This document shows, one piece after another, positions 36,184 to 45,718 of a stretch of DNA of 64,000 nucleotides (positions within the stretch are counted from its first letter, which is position 1; each line of letters begins with the position of its first letter). The DNA is from Streptococcus parasanguinis (GTDB taxonomy: Bacteria; Bacillota; Bacilli; Lactobacillales; Streptococcaceae): the NCBI RefSeq assembly GCF_019929185.1, contig NZ_JAHZPC010000011.1, positions 1-64,000 on the forward strand, in the 5' to 3' direction. The notes under the pieces were generated by a model that was not told the DNA's origin, did not search any database, and worked only from the letters and a program-made list of their open reading frames with translations. Both the position numbers and the translations under genes were made by a program.

Positions 36184-36424
36184 TGTAGACAAACTATTCT
36201 TTTTTATAAATCTAATAAATTCTATAAAAAGAAATGTTACTCGTTAGAGTGATTCAATCATCTACTGAAACTTTTCGTCGTGAGAAAAGTACCTGAAACT
36301 TAATAGTTTCAGGTACTCGGAATTATTGAGACCTTAGGCTCAATAATTAGTCATGGAACTTCGAAGAAGTTCGCTGACGTCCGTACTCACCTAAGGAAAG
36401 TTTCTAAGAAGACTTTGTCTTTCA
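36184..36424 (+). repeat. Structured intergenic element, copy B
   Basis: Terminal inverted repeats TGTAGACAAA (36184-36193) and TTTGTCTTTCA (36414-36424). Internal helix GAAACTTTTC (36267-36276)/GGAAAGTTTC (36395-36404) encloses hairpins AGTACCTGAAACT/AGTTTCAGGTACT (36288-36317), AATTATTGAG/CTCAATAATT and GAACTTC/GAAGTTC. Loop CCTTAGG (36332-36338) is fully complementary to CCTAAGG (36390-36396). The right two thirds closely match copy A, whereas the left third differs. Its orientation is antisense to rbfA and the symporter gene, so it is not simply a leader of either. Confidence 0.8.
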
Positions 36425-36452
36425 ATCTGGGCGTGGAAAATTTCCAACCTCT

Positions 36453-36803
36453 CTAGTCTTTGTTCAAATTGCGCAACATCTCATCGATCTTATTTCCGTA
36501 TTCGATGGATTCGTCTTTCACAAAAGTAAGATCTGGAATCTTGTACAATTTCAGATTCCGACCTAATTCACGCTTGATGGTTCCTGTTGCTTTTTCAAGG
36601 CCTGTCTGAGCCTTTTGATTGTCTGAAGCCAAATCACTCATAATTGAATAATACACTTTGGCCATAGACAAATCACCTAGCATTTGAACATCCGTAATGG
36701 TGACGCCTTGAACACGCGGGTCACGGACTTTCTTTTGTAAAATCTCATTGACTTCCCGCTTGATTTCCATCCCTACTCGGTCTGTCCGAAAATGACTTGC
36801 CAT
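36453..36803 (-). CDS. rbfA: Ribosome-binding factor A
   Basis: Single KH-like domain protein acting late in 30S maturation, needed at low temperature. [26 protein letters not shown] at the N-terminus and the VYYSIM strand are typical. Length 116 aa. It is the last gene in the direction of the rimP-nusA-infB operon but is separated from infB by 74 bp containing a strong terminator-like hairpin, so its level may be set separately. Confidence 0.95.
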   Translation of the reverse strand: MASHFRTDRVGMEIKREVNEILQKKVRDPRVQGVTITDVQMLGDLSMAKVYYSIMSDLASDNQKAQTGLEKATGTIKRELGRNLKLYKIPDLTFVKDESIEYGNKIDEMLRNLNKD

Positions 36804-36826
36804 AGGAACTCCTTTCTGCTCTGTGT

Positions 36827-36869
36827 TTAAAAACTAGGAAATCAGAGGATCCCCCTCTTTTTTCCTAGT
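36827..36869 (-). terminator. infB-rbfA intercistronic terminator
   Basis: ACTAGGAAA/TTTCCTAGT outer stem and AGAGG/CCTCT inner stem, followed by TTTTTAAA on the minus strand. Confidence 0.75.
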
Positions 36870-36877
36870 CAGCTTGC

Positions 36878-39592
36878 TTATTTTTTAATTTCTTCCATGA
36901 TGTAGGCTTCGATGGTATCATCTGTCTTGATATCATTGTAACCTTCAATCATCAATCCACCTTCACGACCATTTGTGATCTCTTTGACATCATCTTTGAA
37001 GTGTTTCAAGCTTGCAAGAGCTCCGTCATAGATCACGACACCGTCACGAATGACACGAACTTTGGAATCACGTGTAACCTTACCACTGAGGACCATAAAT
37101 CCACCGATGGTACCCACTTTAGAGACTTTAAAGGTTTCACGAATAACTGCTTCCCCGATGACTTTCTCTTCGAACTCAGGATCCAACATACCCTTCATGG
37201 CATCTTCCATTTCTTCAATCACTTTGTAGATGATTGAGTGAAGACGGATTTCTACCTCATCAGCTTCTGCTTGTTGACGTGCTTGTGGAGTAGGGCGGAC
37301 GTTAAATCCGATGATGAAGGCATTTGAAGCTTCTGCGAGGGTCACGTCTGATTCGTTGATGGCACCAACTGCTGAGTGAACGATGGTCACTTTCACACCT
37401 TCCACTTCAATCTTTTGAAGGGAAGCAGCAAGAGCTTCAACCGAACCTTGTACATCGGCCTTGATGATGACATTAACAGATTTCACTTCCCCAGCCTTCA
37501 AAGTATCAAAGAGATTTTCAAGACTGACGCGGTTGGTTGCTTGACGTTGTTTCATCAGCGCACGTTTGGCACGTTCTTCACCGGCTGCACGCGCAGATTT
37601 TTCATCTTCATAAACCGCAAAGTGGTCACCCGCCATTGGCGCTTCGTTCAAACCAGTGATAGAAACTGGAGTAGATGGTCCTGCCACCTTCACACGACGG
37701 CCAAGGTCATTGGTCATGGCACGGACACGTCCAAAGGTATTACCAACAACGATTGGGTCTTGGACATTCAAAGTACCTTGTTGAACCAGAAGGGTTGCGA
37801 CCGCACCTTTTCCTTTATCCAAACGAGCTTCGATAACAGTACCGATGGCACGAACAGTTGGATCTGCCTTGAGTTCTTGGATTTCAGCTACAAGAAGGAC
37901 CGTTTCCAAGAGTTCATCAATATTTTGGTTGAACTTGGCTGAGATTTCTACAAACTCAGAATCTCCACCCCAGGCAGTTGACATCACTCCATGCTCTGCC
38001 AATTCACCGATGACACGTTCTGGGTTGGCACCTGGTTTATCGATCTTGTTGATGGCCACAATGATTGGAACATTGGCAGCTTTTGAGTGGTTGATGGCTT
38101 CGATAGTCTGAGGCATTACCCCGTCATCTGCCGCTACGACCAAGATGGTAATATCCGTAACAGAGGCACCACGCGCCCGCATAGAAGTAAAAGCCGCGTG
38201 TCCTGGTGTATCCAAGAAGGTAATCTTCTTGCCATTTTCCACGATTTGATAAGCCCCGATGTGCTGAGTGATTCCTCCCGCTTCACCTGTTGCTACACGT
38301 GAATTACGAAGGGTATCCAAAAGGGTCGTTTTACCGTGGTCAACGTGTCCCATGATGGTGACAACTGGTGGACGCTCTACCAACTCATCTGGATTCAAAT
38401 AACCATCTTCAACGAAGAAGCGTTCGATATCGGCATTGTCCACTTCAACCTTTTTCTTGGCTTCAATTCCATAATCCACCATCAAGAGTTCAATCGTATC
38501 TCCATCCAGCGATTGGTTTTGAGTCGCCATGACTCCCATCATAAAGAGTTTCTTGACGATTTCAGCCGGTTCACGCTTGATGCGTTTTGCGATTTCTGCA
38601 ACCGTCATTCCATCCGTATACTCAAATTCACTTGGTAATTCATGGAATTTACGCTCTGTTACTGGTTTTGGAGCATCATTACGGTTATTCTTTCCTTTTT
38701 TATTTTTCTTATTGTTATTCCAGTTACTATTTCTCTGATTTCTCACTTGATTTTGACTATTTCGATTCCTTTGTTGTTTTCTTGGACCATCTTCTTCACG
38801 ATCAAAATCATCGCGTTTCTTATCTGGTCGCGCTTGTTTCTTCCGACGTGTATCGACTTGAGCTGGAGCAGCAGCAACAGCTGGTTTTGTATGGTTCTCA
38901 ACAGCTGGCTCCTGTACAGGTGCTTTCACTTCTGGTACTTCTACCCGTTTCCGGCGCTGTTGACGTTCTTGTTCTGCTTTTGCAGCTTGTTGTTTGTAGC
39001 GATCTTCACTTCCACGTGCGTATTCAGCATTTTGTTCAGCTTTCAGTGCTGCTGCACGCGCTTTGAAATCAACTTTTGGTGCTACTTGGGGTTGTTCACC
39101 ACGTCTTTGATCCGGTCGGTTATTGCGACGATCAGAACCTTGATTTCGTTGTTCATTTCGCTCTTGTGGTCGTTGATTTCGGTTGTCACCATGACGCTGA
39201 TTGTCCTTGCGATCGCGTTTTGGACGATTGTCTTGTTGTTTCCTACGTTCAGCCTGCTCTTTTGCACGCGCTTCTCGTTCCGCTTTAAAGTTACGACTCT
39301 TTGGTTTAGCAGCTGGCGTTACTGATTTTGTCTCAGTTGCCCCTTCTTTTTTGACAGGCGCTGCTTCTTTTTTCTCTGCGACAGCCGTTGTCTTGGCAGC
39401 CACTTCTGCTACTTTCTTTTCGACTGTTTCTTTTTTCGCTGCAAAGCTCTTGATCAACTTTTCAGCAACATCAGTATCGACACTAGATGCATGACTCTTG
39501 ACGTCAAAACCTAATTCTTTCGCACGAGTGACGACTTCCTTACTTTCCTTGCCCAATTCTTTGGCAATTTCGTATAATCTTTTCTTAGACAA
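36878..39592 (-). CDS. infB: Translation initiation factor IF-2
   Basis: GTPase that brings fMet-tRNA to the 30S P site and promotes subunit joining. The first ~50 residues ([18 protein letters not shown]) form an IF2N domain, followed by a long Lys/Arg/Asn/Gln-rich linker to about 310, a second IF2N domain, the G domain with [21 protein letters not shown] and NKIDKP, and beta-barrel domains with the C2 domain binding fMet-tRNA. Length 904 aa is within the streptococcal range. It follows ylxQ by 16 bp. Confidence 0.96.
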   Translation of the reverse strand: MSKKRLYEIAKELGKESKEVVTRAKELGFDVKSHASSVDTDVAEKLIKSFAAKKETVEKKVAEVAAKTTAVAEKKEAAPVKKEGATETKSVTPAAKPKSRNFKAEREARAKEQAERRKQQDNRPKRDRKDNQRHGDNRNQRPQERNEQRNQGSDRRNNRPDQRRGEQPQVAPKVDFKARAAALKAEQNAEYARGSEDRYKQQAAKAEQERQQRRKRVEVPEVKAPVQEPAVENHTKPAVAAAPAQVDTRRKKQARPDKKRDDFDREEDGPRKQQRNRNSQNQVRNQRNSNWNNNKKNKKGKNNRNDAPKPVTERKFHELPSEFEYTDGMTVAEIAKRIKREPAEIVKKLFMMGVMATQNQSLDGDTIELLMVDYGIEAKKKVEVDNADIERFFVEDGYLNPDELVERPPVVTIMGHVDHGKTTLLDTLRNSRVATGEAGGITQHIGAYQIVENGKKITFLDTPGHAAFTSMRARGASVTDITILVVAADDGVMPQTIEAINHSKAANVPIIVAINKIDKPGANPERVIGELAEHGVMSTAWGGDSEFVEISAKFNQNIDELLETVLLVAEIQELKADPTVRAIGTVIEARLDKGKGAVATLLVQQGTLNVQDPIVVGNTFGRVRAMTNDLGRRVKVAGPSTPVSITGLNEAPMAGDHFAVYEDEKSARAAGEERAKRALMKQRQATNRVSLENLFDTLKAGEVKSVNVIIKADVQGSVEALAASLQKIEVEGVKVTIVHSAVGAINESDVTLAEASNAFIIGFNVRPTPQARQQAEADEVEIRLHSIIYKVIEEMEDAMKGMLDPEFEEKVIGEAVIRETFKVSKVGTIGGFMVLSGKVTRDSKVRVIRDGVVIYDGALASLKHFKDDVKEITNGREGGLMIEGYNDIKTDDTIEAYIMEEIKK

Positions 39593-39608
39593 TTGCTGTC
39601 CTCCTCTT

Positions 39609-39908
39609 CTATTCCATAAGAGACCTCATTTTCTTTGAAAATCCAGCATCTACAACAGCGACGACCTTACGGGCACGTCCAATTGCAGTGCTTAATTCTA
39701 GTGTTGAAAACACGGTAGATACTTGAACCTCATAATAGTGACCCTTATCTGTCACCTTTTTTGTCAGGTTACTAGCTGCATCATTTGCCAGAAAAACTAA
39801 TTTAGCTTTTTCTTCCTGGATGGCTTTGATCACAAGTTCCTCTCCAGAAATGAGTTTTCCTGCTCTTTGCGCTAAGCCCAACAAATTACTTATCTTTTGC
39901 TTATTCAA
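39609..39908 (-). CDS. ylxQ: YlxQ, L7Ae/L30e-family RNA-binding protein
   Basis: 99-aa member of the L7Ae/L30e/Gadd45 family, which recognises kink-turn [27 protein letters not shown] and the [17 protein letters not shown] strand-helix are typical. Its start overlaps the ylxR end by 8 bp. The RNA partner in streptococci is unknown. Confidence 0.9.
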   Translation of the reverse strand: MNKQKISNLLGLAQRAGKLISGEELVIKAIQEEKAKLVFLANDAASNLTKKVTDKGHYYEVQVSTVFSTLELSTAIGRARKVVAVVDAGFSKKMRSLME

Positions 39909-40197
39909 GGCCTAACTCTCTTCTCTTCACCTTATGATCTACATAAGCGATCAATTCATCATAGAAAGCTTCTTCCACTTCCATATTAAAGCTACGATTA
40001 AAAACTTTCTTTTTCTTAGCAAGTGCCGCTTCTTCATTGTCTAGCTTGATATAAGCACCTCGACCATTGGCTTTGCCAGTTGGATCGATAAAGACTTGTC
40101 CTTCTTTATTTTTGACAATGCGGAGCAAATCGCGCTTATCAATAATTTCATTTGAAACGACAGATTTTCTTAAAGGGATTTTTCTTGTTTTTACCAT
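39901..40197 (-). CDS. ylxR: YlxR (RnpM), DUF448 RNA-binding protein
   Basis: 98-aa protein of the DUF448 family with the characteristic R-K-(x)-P-L-R-K-x-V start and the FIDPTGKANGRGAYI signature. In B. subtilis, YlxR has recently been reported to bind RNase P RNA and modulate RNase P (proposed name RnpM); if this holds here, its partner rnpB is in the same window. It lies between nusA (14 bp gap) and ylxQ (overlap) in the standard Firmicute order. Confidence 0.9.
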   Translation of the reverse strand: MVKTRKIPLRKSVVSNEIIDKRDLLRIVKNKEGQVFIDPTGKANGRGAYIKLDNEEAALAKKKKVFNRSFNMEVEEAFYDELIAYVDHKVKRRELGLE

Positions 40198-40211
40198 TTT
40201 CCCTTCCTCTC

Positions 40212-41354
40212 TTAATCGACTTGCTCTTCGTCACTTTCTACTTGGTCTTCAAAAGTTTCCTGAGCTGCTTCCATTTCTTCGAACTCACTAGCAGATTTGA
40301 TATCGATGCGGTAACCAGTCAAATGAGCTGCTAAACGAACGTTTTGACCACGACGACCGATGGCAAGAGATAATTTGTTGTCTGGGACCACAACGAGAGC
40401 ATGTTTGCTATCTTCATCATCAAAAATAACTTGGTCCACTTCTGCAGGAGCGATCGCATTGTAGATAAATTCAGCTGGATCTGGAACCCATTCAATGACA
40501 TCGATGTTTTCTTCTGTTGGAACCATACGGTCTAATTTTTGATCGTATCGAGCTGGGTGGAACTTGCTGGTAATCTTTTTAATATTCGATCCACCACGAC
40601 CAACGATAGTCCCAATCGCATCTACGTTTGGATTATGGCTGCGAACCGCAACTTTTGTACGATCTCCAGCTTCACGCGCTACACTCATAATCTCAACAGT
40701 TCCATCATAGACTTCAGGAATTTCTTGTTCCATCAAACGTTTGATCATTTCAGGATGGCTTCGACTAACAAAGACATTGACACCACGTGGATTATCTTCT
40801 ACCTTGTAGACAAAGACTTCAATCCGATCATGAGATTGGAACACTTCTCCTGGAATTTGGTCTTGCTTAGACAATTGAGCTTCGATCGAACCAAGATTGA
40901 CATAGATAAATCGATTGTCAAAGCGCTCCACCGTTCCACTCATGATTTCATTTTCATGTTCTTTATAAGTGTTATAGGTGATGGTGCGCGTTTGCTTACG
41001 CATTTTTTCCATGATCGTTTGTTTAGCAGATTGAGCTGCTACACGACCAAATTCAGCTGGTGCTTCTTCAAACTTGATCTTATCCCCCAACTCATAAGCA
41101 GAACTAATGGCCAAGGCATCCTTCAAGCTGATTTCTAAACGGCTATCAAAGACTTCATCCACCACTTCACGAACCGTATAAACACGGAAATCTCCAGTTT
41201 TTTCATTGAATTCAATCGCTGCACTTTCTGATTGTCCATAACGACGGCGATAAGCTGAACGCAATGATTCTGTGACGGCTTCGATGATATCTTCTTTTTT
41301 GATCCCTTTGTCTTCTTCCAAAATGCGGAAGGCTTCTAGCATTTCTTTACTCAT
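40212..41354 (-). CDS. nusA: Transcription termination/antitermination factor NusA
   Basis: RNA polymerase-associated factor controlling pausing, termination and antitermination. N-terminal RNAP-binding domain, S1 domain (about 135-200, EIMSGTVERFDNRFIYVNLG), and KH1/KH2 domains with GRGGSNIKK and GRRGQNVRLAA. At 380 aa it lacks the acidic repeats of proteobacterial NusA, as usual in Firmicutes; the C-terminus is a short acidic tail. It follows rimP by 44 bp. Confidence 0.96.
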   Translation of the reverse strand: MSKEMLEAFRILEEDKGIKKEDIIEAVTESLRSAYRRRYGQSESAAIEFNEKTGDFRVYTVREVVDEVFDSRLEISLKDALAISSAYELGDKIKFEEAPAEFGRVAAQSAKQTIMEKMRKQTRTITYNTYKEHENEIMSGTVERFDNRFIYVNLGSIEAQLSKQDQIPGEVFQSHDRIEVFVYKVEDNPRGVNVFVSRSHPEMIKRLMEQEIPEVYDGTVEIMSVAREAGDRTKVAVRSHNPNVDAIGTIVGRGGSNIKKITSKFHPARYDQKLDRMVPTEENIDVIEWVPDPAEFIYNAIAPAEVDQVIFDDEDSKHALVVVPDNKLSLAIGRRGQNVRLAAHLTGYRIDIKSASEFEEMEAAQETFEDQVESDEEQVD

Positions 41355-41398
41355 GTTTTTCTTGCCTCTACTATAAAGGCATCCTTTCTTTCATTCTG

Positions 41399-41878
41399 TT
41401 ACAATTTTACAGCCAACCTTGCTTTGGACACAAGGTTATAAGGAATTTCTACAGTTTTCTTTCGTGTTTTATCCATATACTCAATGGTCAAAACATCCTC
41501 TTCAAAACCTACCAAGTTTCCCTCAAAAACCTTTTGCTTTTCAACAGCCTTATACAAGCTGATATTGACATACTTGCCAACAGCTCCCTCGAGTGCTTCC
41601 TTGGTTTTCAAAGGTCTCTCCAAGCCAGGACTGGTGACTTCTAAAAAGTACTGTTCTGGAAATGGGTCTGGTTTGATTTGATCCAATAGCGGGCTAATGA
41701 TTTCTGTCAAATCCGCTGTATCATTCAGTGTGATTCCTTCTGGTTTGTCTACGAAAATGCTTAAGACGTAGTCACCACCCATTTTGCCATATTCAACATC
41801 GACCAATTCAAATGGTTCCTTTATAGCTGGCTGAATCACTTCTGTTACTAAGTCAACAATCGTTGCGATGGTTGCCAC
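41399..41878 (-). CDS. rimP: Ribosome maturation factor RimP
   Basis: 30S maturation factor; first gene of the nusA-infB operon. [31 protein letters not shown] and [12 protein letters not shown] are signature stretches, with an Sm-like C-terminal domain. The initiation codon is uncertain. The 159-aa version starts at a GTG (41876-41878) that overlaps the strong AGGAGG (41878-41883). With 8 nt spacing, that ribosome site points instead to the in-frame ATC at 41867-41869, giving 156 aa. No in-frame ATG or TTG exists near the start. Confidence 0.93.
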   Translation of the reverse strand: MATIATIVDLVTEVIQPAIKEPFELVDVEYGKMGGDYVLSIFVDKPEGITLNDTADLTEIISPLLDQIKPDPFPEQYFLEVTSPGLERPLKTKEALEGAVGKYVNISLYKAVEKQKVFEGNLVGFEEDVLTIEYMDKTRKKTVEIPYNLVSKARLAVKL

Positions 41879-41908
41879 CTCCTCATAGATAAGAGGCGAA
41901 GATATTTC
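41879..41908 (-). promoter_or_regulatory. Leader hairpin of the rimP-nusA-infB operon
   Basis: AGAGGCG/CGCCTCT stem with an 11-12 nt loop on the minus strand, ending a few bases before the AGGAGG of rimP. There is no T run, so it is more likely an mRNA 5' structure than a terminator. Confidence 0.5.
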
Positions 41909-41938
41909 CCCGCCTCTCCTTTTCTATTCATTTAAGGT

Positions 41939-41967
41939 ATTATAACACGATTCCCCAACGATTGCAA
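41939..41967 (-). promoter_or_regulatory. Promoter of the rimP-nusA-ylxR-ylxQ-infB operon
   Basis: -35 TTGCAA (41962-41967), 17-bp spacer, -10 TATAAT (41939-41944); reads on the minus strand from just after trmB. Confidence 0.82.
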
Positions 41968-41975
41968 GGAATATG

Positions 41976-42611
41976 CTAAAACTGTGCTTCTACACGGTAA
42001 ATGACCTGGCCTTTACTGGAGAACTTTTTCTCATATTCCGTCATGACATTGCCCTCAAAATCACTAGCATGAAGGTCCAACCAGACTCCCTTCAAAGTCA
42101 TTCCGTATTGAGAAAAGCTCACCAAACTGTATTCAAATAGACCTCGATTATCTGTTTTAAAGTGAATCTCCCCATGTTCTGGAAGAATTTGCTTGAAGGT
42201 ATCCAAGAAAGTCTTGTAAGTCAAGCGACGCTTCTCATGACGTTTCTTAGGCCAAGGATCTGAAAAATTCAGATAGAGTCGATCGATTTCTCCATCTTCA
42301 AAATAGTTGGTCAAGCTATCTCCGTCTACCCAAAGCAATTTAATGTTAGGAACATCAGCTTCTAAGACCTTATCTAAAGCATAACTCAAGACCGATTTTT
42401 GAATATCAATTCCGATGTAGTTGATCTCTGGATTGGCCTTGGCCATCCCAGTAATAAAGGCCCCTTTCCCGCTACCCACTTCGATATGAATAGGATGGTC
42501 ATTCCCGAAAATTTCATGCCACTTTCCCTTGGCATCTTCTGGATTTAGGACCACATATTGCGGGTTCGCTTCTAATAATTCAGTCGCTCCCTTGCGATTT
42601 CTAACTCTCAT
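41976..42611 (-). CDS. trmB: tRNA (guanine(46)-N7)-methyltransferase
   Basis: SAM-dependent enzyme forming m7G46 in t[19 protein letters not shown] (motif I), YIGIDIQ, the [16 protein letters not shown] signature and [12 protein letters not shown] define the family. Length 211 aa. Last gene of ecsA-ecsB-ccrZ-trmB, with a 4-bp overlap with ccrZ, the same pairing as in pneumococcus. Confidence 0.96.
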   Translation of the reverse strand: MRVRNRKGATELLEANPQYVVLNPEDAKGKWHEIFGNDHPIHIEVGSGKGAFITGMAKANPEINYIGIDIQKSVLSYALDKVLEADVPNIKLLWVDGDSLTNYFEDGEIDRLYLNFSDPWPKKRHEKRRLTYKTFLDTFKQILPEHGEIHFKTDNRGLFEYSLVSFSQYGMTLKGVWLDLHASDFEGNVMTEYEKKFSSKGQVIYRVEAQF

Positions 42612-43402
42612 ATTTCCTTTCCATATTTCAACCGGAAATTGCGCAGAGCATAGATCTCGCGATTGACATTTTCTAAATCATTATTTTCATAGTATTTAGC
42701 AATTTGGCACAAGAAAGAGTATTGACCAAACCAATAGAGTTTATCAAATACTTTTTGATTGTACTTGTAGCCATAATAGCCTAACCAATCGCGCCAATTA
42801 GAATCTGGGATATAGTGACTCAAGATATGCGCCACATCCAACATCCGGTCTGTCAAACGAACAGAGTCCCAATCGACTAGATAAATCAAGCCGCTCTCTG
42901 TCTCAATCCAGTTACTATGACGAACATCTCCGTGGACGATCGTCGCATAATCCTCCCGAAAGGCAGGCACTGTCTTACGTAAATTCTTTACAACTGATTG
43001 GATATAGTGGTTCTGACGTAGGGCAATTGGCAACCGGTTGCTCCAAGAATTGAGCAATTCTAATGGAGATTCCACAGGATAGCCAAGTTTTTTCAATTGG
43101 GTCATCAAAGGTCTAGAACGGTGCAATCTCGTTAAAATATTGACCACTTGTTTTTTTGACATCCCATTTGGCGTGAGAATTTCCCCATTCAACCATTCTT
43201 GGGCACTCATCACATTTCCATCTGGCAATCGTCGACTCCATAACAATTGAGGAGCAATCTGTTCTTTTGCTAGACCCGCAAGGATTGGGGTCGTATTCAT
43301 TTTTACAAAAACGCGCCCACCATCTGGGTAGGTCCCCATGTAGGCCTTCCCACTCTTCCCAGGAATTGGGGTGAGGCTTAGCTCTTTTTCATTCGAGTCC
43401 AT
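42608..43402 (-). CDS. ccrZ: CcrZ (YtmP-type) cell-cycle regulator, APH/choline kinase-fold
   Basis: Aminoglycoside phosphotransferase/choline kinase-like protein. In pneumococcus CcrZ interacts with FtsZ and modulates DnaA, coupling division and replication initiation; a sugar kinase activity has been reported. Visible: [18 protein letters not shown] near the N-terminus, the kinase catalytic loop [10 protein letters not shown] and the metal-binding VDWDSVR. I start it at the ATG at 43402 (264 aa), which has GGAGG 7 nt upstream and matches the pneumococcal N-terminus. It lies 40 bp from ecsB and overlaps trmB by 4 bp. Confidence 0.92.
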   Translation of the reverse strand: MDSNEKELSLTPIPGKSGKAYMGTYPDGGRVFVKMNTTPILAGLAKEQIAPQLLWSRRLPDGNVMSAQEWLNGEILTPNGMSKKQVVNILTRLHRSRPLMTQLKKLGYPVESPLELLNSWSNRLPIALRQNHYIQSVVKNLRKTVPAFREDYATIVHGDVRHSNWIETESGLIYLVDWDSVRLTDRMLDVAHILSHYIPDSNWRDWLGYYGYKYNQKVFDKLYWFGQYSFLCQIAKYYENNDLENVNREIYALRNFRLKYGKEI

Positions 43403-43442
43403 CTTTTCCTCCGTAAAAAGTTTCCAATCTATTTTACTAATT

Positions 43443-44498
43443 TTAACGACTTTCGTCAACCAAGCGCGCCATCTTAAATGGAAGATAGAGTAGGATTAAA
43501 GCAACTGTATAAGCCAGTAAGCCTAACAACAGGACTTTATCTGAAATAAAGGCCAGGCCAATCCCCCCTTCTATCACCGTTATCATCCCCATGACCAGCT
43601 GAATCGTTTTGTTCAACCCTGCCTTTTTACTGCCCTTTTTCATCGGGAAAAGGAGGGTCAAGGGTTGGTAATCAAAAGCACTGTAAAGCCCCAGTAATTG
43701 AAAAATAACCAAGTAATTGAGCAAGGCTACAAGGGCAATCACTACGAGAGGTTGGGGAATAAAGATGATAGCGAGAATGGAAAGAGCCAAGAGTCGGAGA
43801 GTCATAGAGAAAAGATCTCCATTCCGTAGGAAGGAGCGCGTATATAAGTGAAGCCACGTATTGCCATGTGTTTTGGGAAGAAGCCCTAAGAAACCATCCA
43901 AGTAGGCTCTTCTTTTGACACTGTTAGTAATACCTTTCACCGTTGTAAACAAGGCAAAGAAGCGAAGAATCAATTGTTTCCTTGCATTCTCACGAGCAAT
44001 GGCCAAGTTCCAATTCAAATTTCCATCCTGGTAAAAGCGCGCTTCCTTCCAGCTAAAAACAGCCCCTTTAGCCACCCCTAAGACAAGGATATAAGCTACA
44101 ATAGCAAGTTTATCCAGCCCAGTTGCCAGAAGAAGAGGCACAAATAATAGAAGGACAAAACTTTGAATCAAAAACCAAAACACAAAAGACTTCTTGGCCT
44201 GCCCTTTGATATAACGTTTCACTTCCTCTTCCTTTACTAAAAGGAATAAAGCATCGGGTTTCTCTAAGTAGGTCGCAATGGAGCCAATCGGAACCAATAG
44301 GAGCAAACCAATCATGAGACTCCAGCGGATCAGGCTTGTATCTTTGGGGAGATCTTGCAAGAATTGGCTGTATTGAACCGCCAAAAATCCTATGAAAATC
44401 AGCATAAAGAGGACGAAATGATCATTGAGAACATAGCGGCTATATTTTACACATTGAGTTCGAAACGTTTCTTGCCGTTTTTTCATCAACTCTTTCAT
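43443..44498 (-). CDS. ecsB: EcsB-type ABC transporter permease
   Basis: Membrane subunit partnering EcsA. 351 aa with about 8-9 hydrophobic segments and several basic cytoplasmic loops (KKRQETFRTQCVKYSRYV at the N-terminus). In bacilli the Ecs system affects secretion, regulated proteolysis and competence, but its substrate is unsettled. Overlaps ecsA by 4 bp. The downstream neighbours ccrZ and trmB are a conserved grouping. Confidence 0.88.
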   Translation of the reverse strand: MKELMKKRQETFRTQCVKYSRYVLNDHFVLFMLIFIGFLAVQYSQFLQDLPKDTSLIRWSLMIGLLLLVPIGSIATYLEKPDALFLLVKEEEVKRYIKGQAKKSFVFWFLIQSFVLLLFVPLLLATGLDKLAIVAYILVLGVAKGAVFSWKEARFYQDGNLNWNLAIARENARKQLILRFFALFTTVKGITNSVKRRAYLDGFLGLLPKTHGNTWLHLYTRSFLRNGDLFSMTLRLLALSILAIIFIPQPLVVIALVALLNYLVIFQLLGLYSAFDYQPLTLLFPMKKGSKKAGLNKTIQLVMGMITVIEGGIGLAFISDKVLLLGLLAYTVALILLYLPFKMARLVDESR

Positions 44499-45226
44499 GC
44501 TGTTTCCTCTTCTGTCAAGGTCATGTAGATATCATTTAGACTTGCTTTCTCATCCCCAAAAGTTGAACGCAGCTCGTCCAAGGTCCCTTGTGCTCGGACC
44601 TGACCCTTATGGAGGATCACAAAACCATCACACATCTTTTCAGCCGAATCCAGAACGTGGGTACTCATCAAAATCGATTTTCCTTTTGCTTTCTCATCTG
44701 CCAATAACTGAATCAAATCTGCAATCGCAACAGGATCCAATCCCAAAAAGGGTTCATCGACAATATAAAGACTTGGCTCCACTGCATAGGCACAAATAAT
44801 CATGACCTTTTGCTTCATCCCTTTTGAAAACTGGGTCGGGAACCAATCTAATTTTTCAGCCAAACGGAATCGTTCCAACAAAGGCTGGACGCGCACCATG
44901 ACCTGATCCATGTCTAAATCATAGGCCATAGCTACGGTCTCGATATGCTCTCGCAAGGTTAATTCTTCATATAGACTAGGGGTTTCTGGAATATAGCCGA
45001 TTTTTTTACGATAGTCAGTTGGAGCTTCTGGAAGGCTCAGGCCATCAATCCGTACTTCCCCAGCATAAGGATGCAGGAGACCAATAATTTCATTAATCGT
45101 GGTTGACTTCCCAGCTCCATTTAGTCCAATCAAACCAATCAGTTGGCCATCCGGAACTGAAAAACTCACCTCTTTCAGGACAGGGATGTTGACATAGCCC
45201 CCTGTCAACTTGTTGATTTCTAACAT
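44495..45226 (-). CDS. ecsA: EcsA-type ABC transporter ATP-binding protein
   Basis: ATPase with Walker A GLNGAGKST, a YIPETPSLYEELTLREH Q-loop region, signature FSKGMKQKV, Walker B LYIVDEPFLGLDP and switch histidine STHVLDSAEK. Length 243 aa. First gene of the ecsA-ecsB-ccrZ-trmB operon and divergent from hit, the order also found in bacilli and pneumococcus. A CGGAGAA ribosome site precedes the ATG. Confidence 0.92.
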   Translation of the reverse strand: MLEINKLTGGYVNIPVLKEVSFSVPDGQLIGLIGLNGAGKSTTINEIIGLLHPYAGEVRIDGLSLPEAPTDYRKKIGYIPETPSLYEELTLREHIETVAMAYDLDMDQVMVRVQPLLERFRLAEKLDWFPTQFSKGMKQKVMIICAYAVEPSLYIVDEPFLGLDPVAIADLIQLLADEKAKGKSILMSTHVLDSAEKMCDGFVILHKGQVRAQGTLDELRSTFGDEKASLNDIYMTLTEEETA

Positions 45227-45242
45227 ATTTTCTCCGATTTCT

Positions 45243-45264
45243 GGTATAATGTTCTTATATTATA
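45243..45264. promoter_or_regulatory. Overlapping divergent promoters of hit and ecsA
   Basis: Plus strand: extended -10 TGGTATAAT (core 45245-45250) for hit. Minus strand: -10 TATAAT (45259-45264) for ecsA. Only 8 bp separate the two -10 hexamers, so polymerases at the two promoters should exclude each other. Confidence 0.7.
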
Positions 45265-45293
45265 ACAAAATTTAGTCTAAATGAGGTGTATTT

Positions 45294-45707
45294 ATGGTTG
45301 ACGATTGTATTTTTTGTAAGATTATAGCTGGCGACATTCCTTCCTCCAAAGTCTATGAGGACGAGGAAGTCCTCGCATTTTTAGACATCTCTCAGGTTAC
45401 ACCAGGTCATACGTTAGTGGTTCCAAAAAAACATGCTCGCAATCTATTAGAGATGGACGAAACCGCCACAGCTCAACTATTTGCACGTGTCTCTAAAGTT
45501 GCAAAAAAAGTAGAAGCTGCTACCCAAGCTAAGGGAATGAATATCATCAGCAACATGGAAGAAGTTTCTGGACAAACCGTATTTCACACACATGTCCACA
45601 TTATCCCTCGCTATTCCGATCAAGATGAGCTTGCCATTTCATTTACTGAACACGAGCCTAATTTTGAACAACTAACAGTTCTCGCAGAAACCATCCAAAA
45701 CAGCTAA
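45294..45707 (+). CDS. hit: HIT-family nucleotide hydrolase/transferase
   Basis: Histidine-triad protein of the Hint type, hydrolysing nucleoside phosphoramidates or AMP conjugates. The N-terminal CIFCKIIAGDIPSSKVYEDE and the triad FHTHVHIIPR are diagnostic. Length 137 aa. Divergent from ecsA, as in B. subtilis, and followed after 11 bp by a small membrane-associated gene. Specific cellular substrate unknown. Confidence 0.94.
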   Translation: MVDDCIFCKIIAGDIPSSKVYEDEEVLAFLDISQVTPGHTLVVPKKHARNLLEMDETATAQLFARVSKVAKKVEAATQAKGMNIISNMEEVSGQTVFHTHVHIIPRYSDQDELAISFTEHEPNFEQLTVLAETIQNS

Positions 45708-45718
45708 AAGGAGACCAT

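Larger units (their letters stand above)
36010..36452. other. 443-bp intergenic region between rbfA and the Na/Pi symporter gene
   Basis: Contains the symporter promoter, an AT-rich stretch, a terminator (36152-36178), structured element copy B (36184-36424) and a partial copy of the terminator hairpin next to rbfA (36433-36452). No reading frame of note. Confidence 0.8.

Noticed and set aside
38587-39325. Long plus-strand open frames opposite infB
   Set aside because: They lie antisense to the Lys/Arg/Gln-rich IF2 linker, whose biased codons create open complementary frames; no ribosome sites or promoters.
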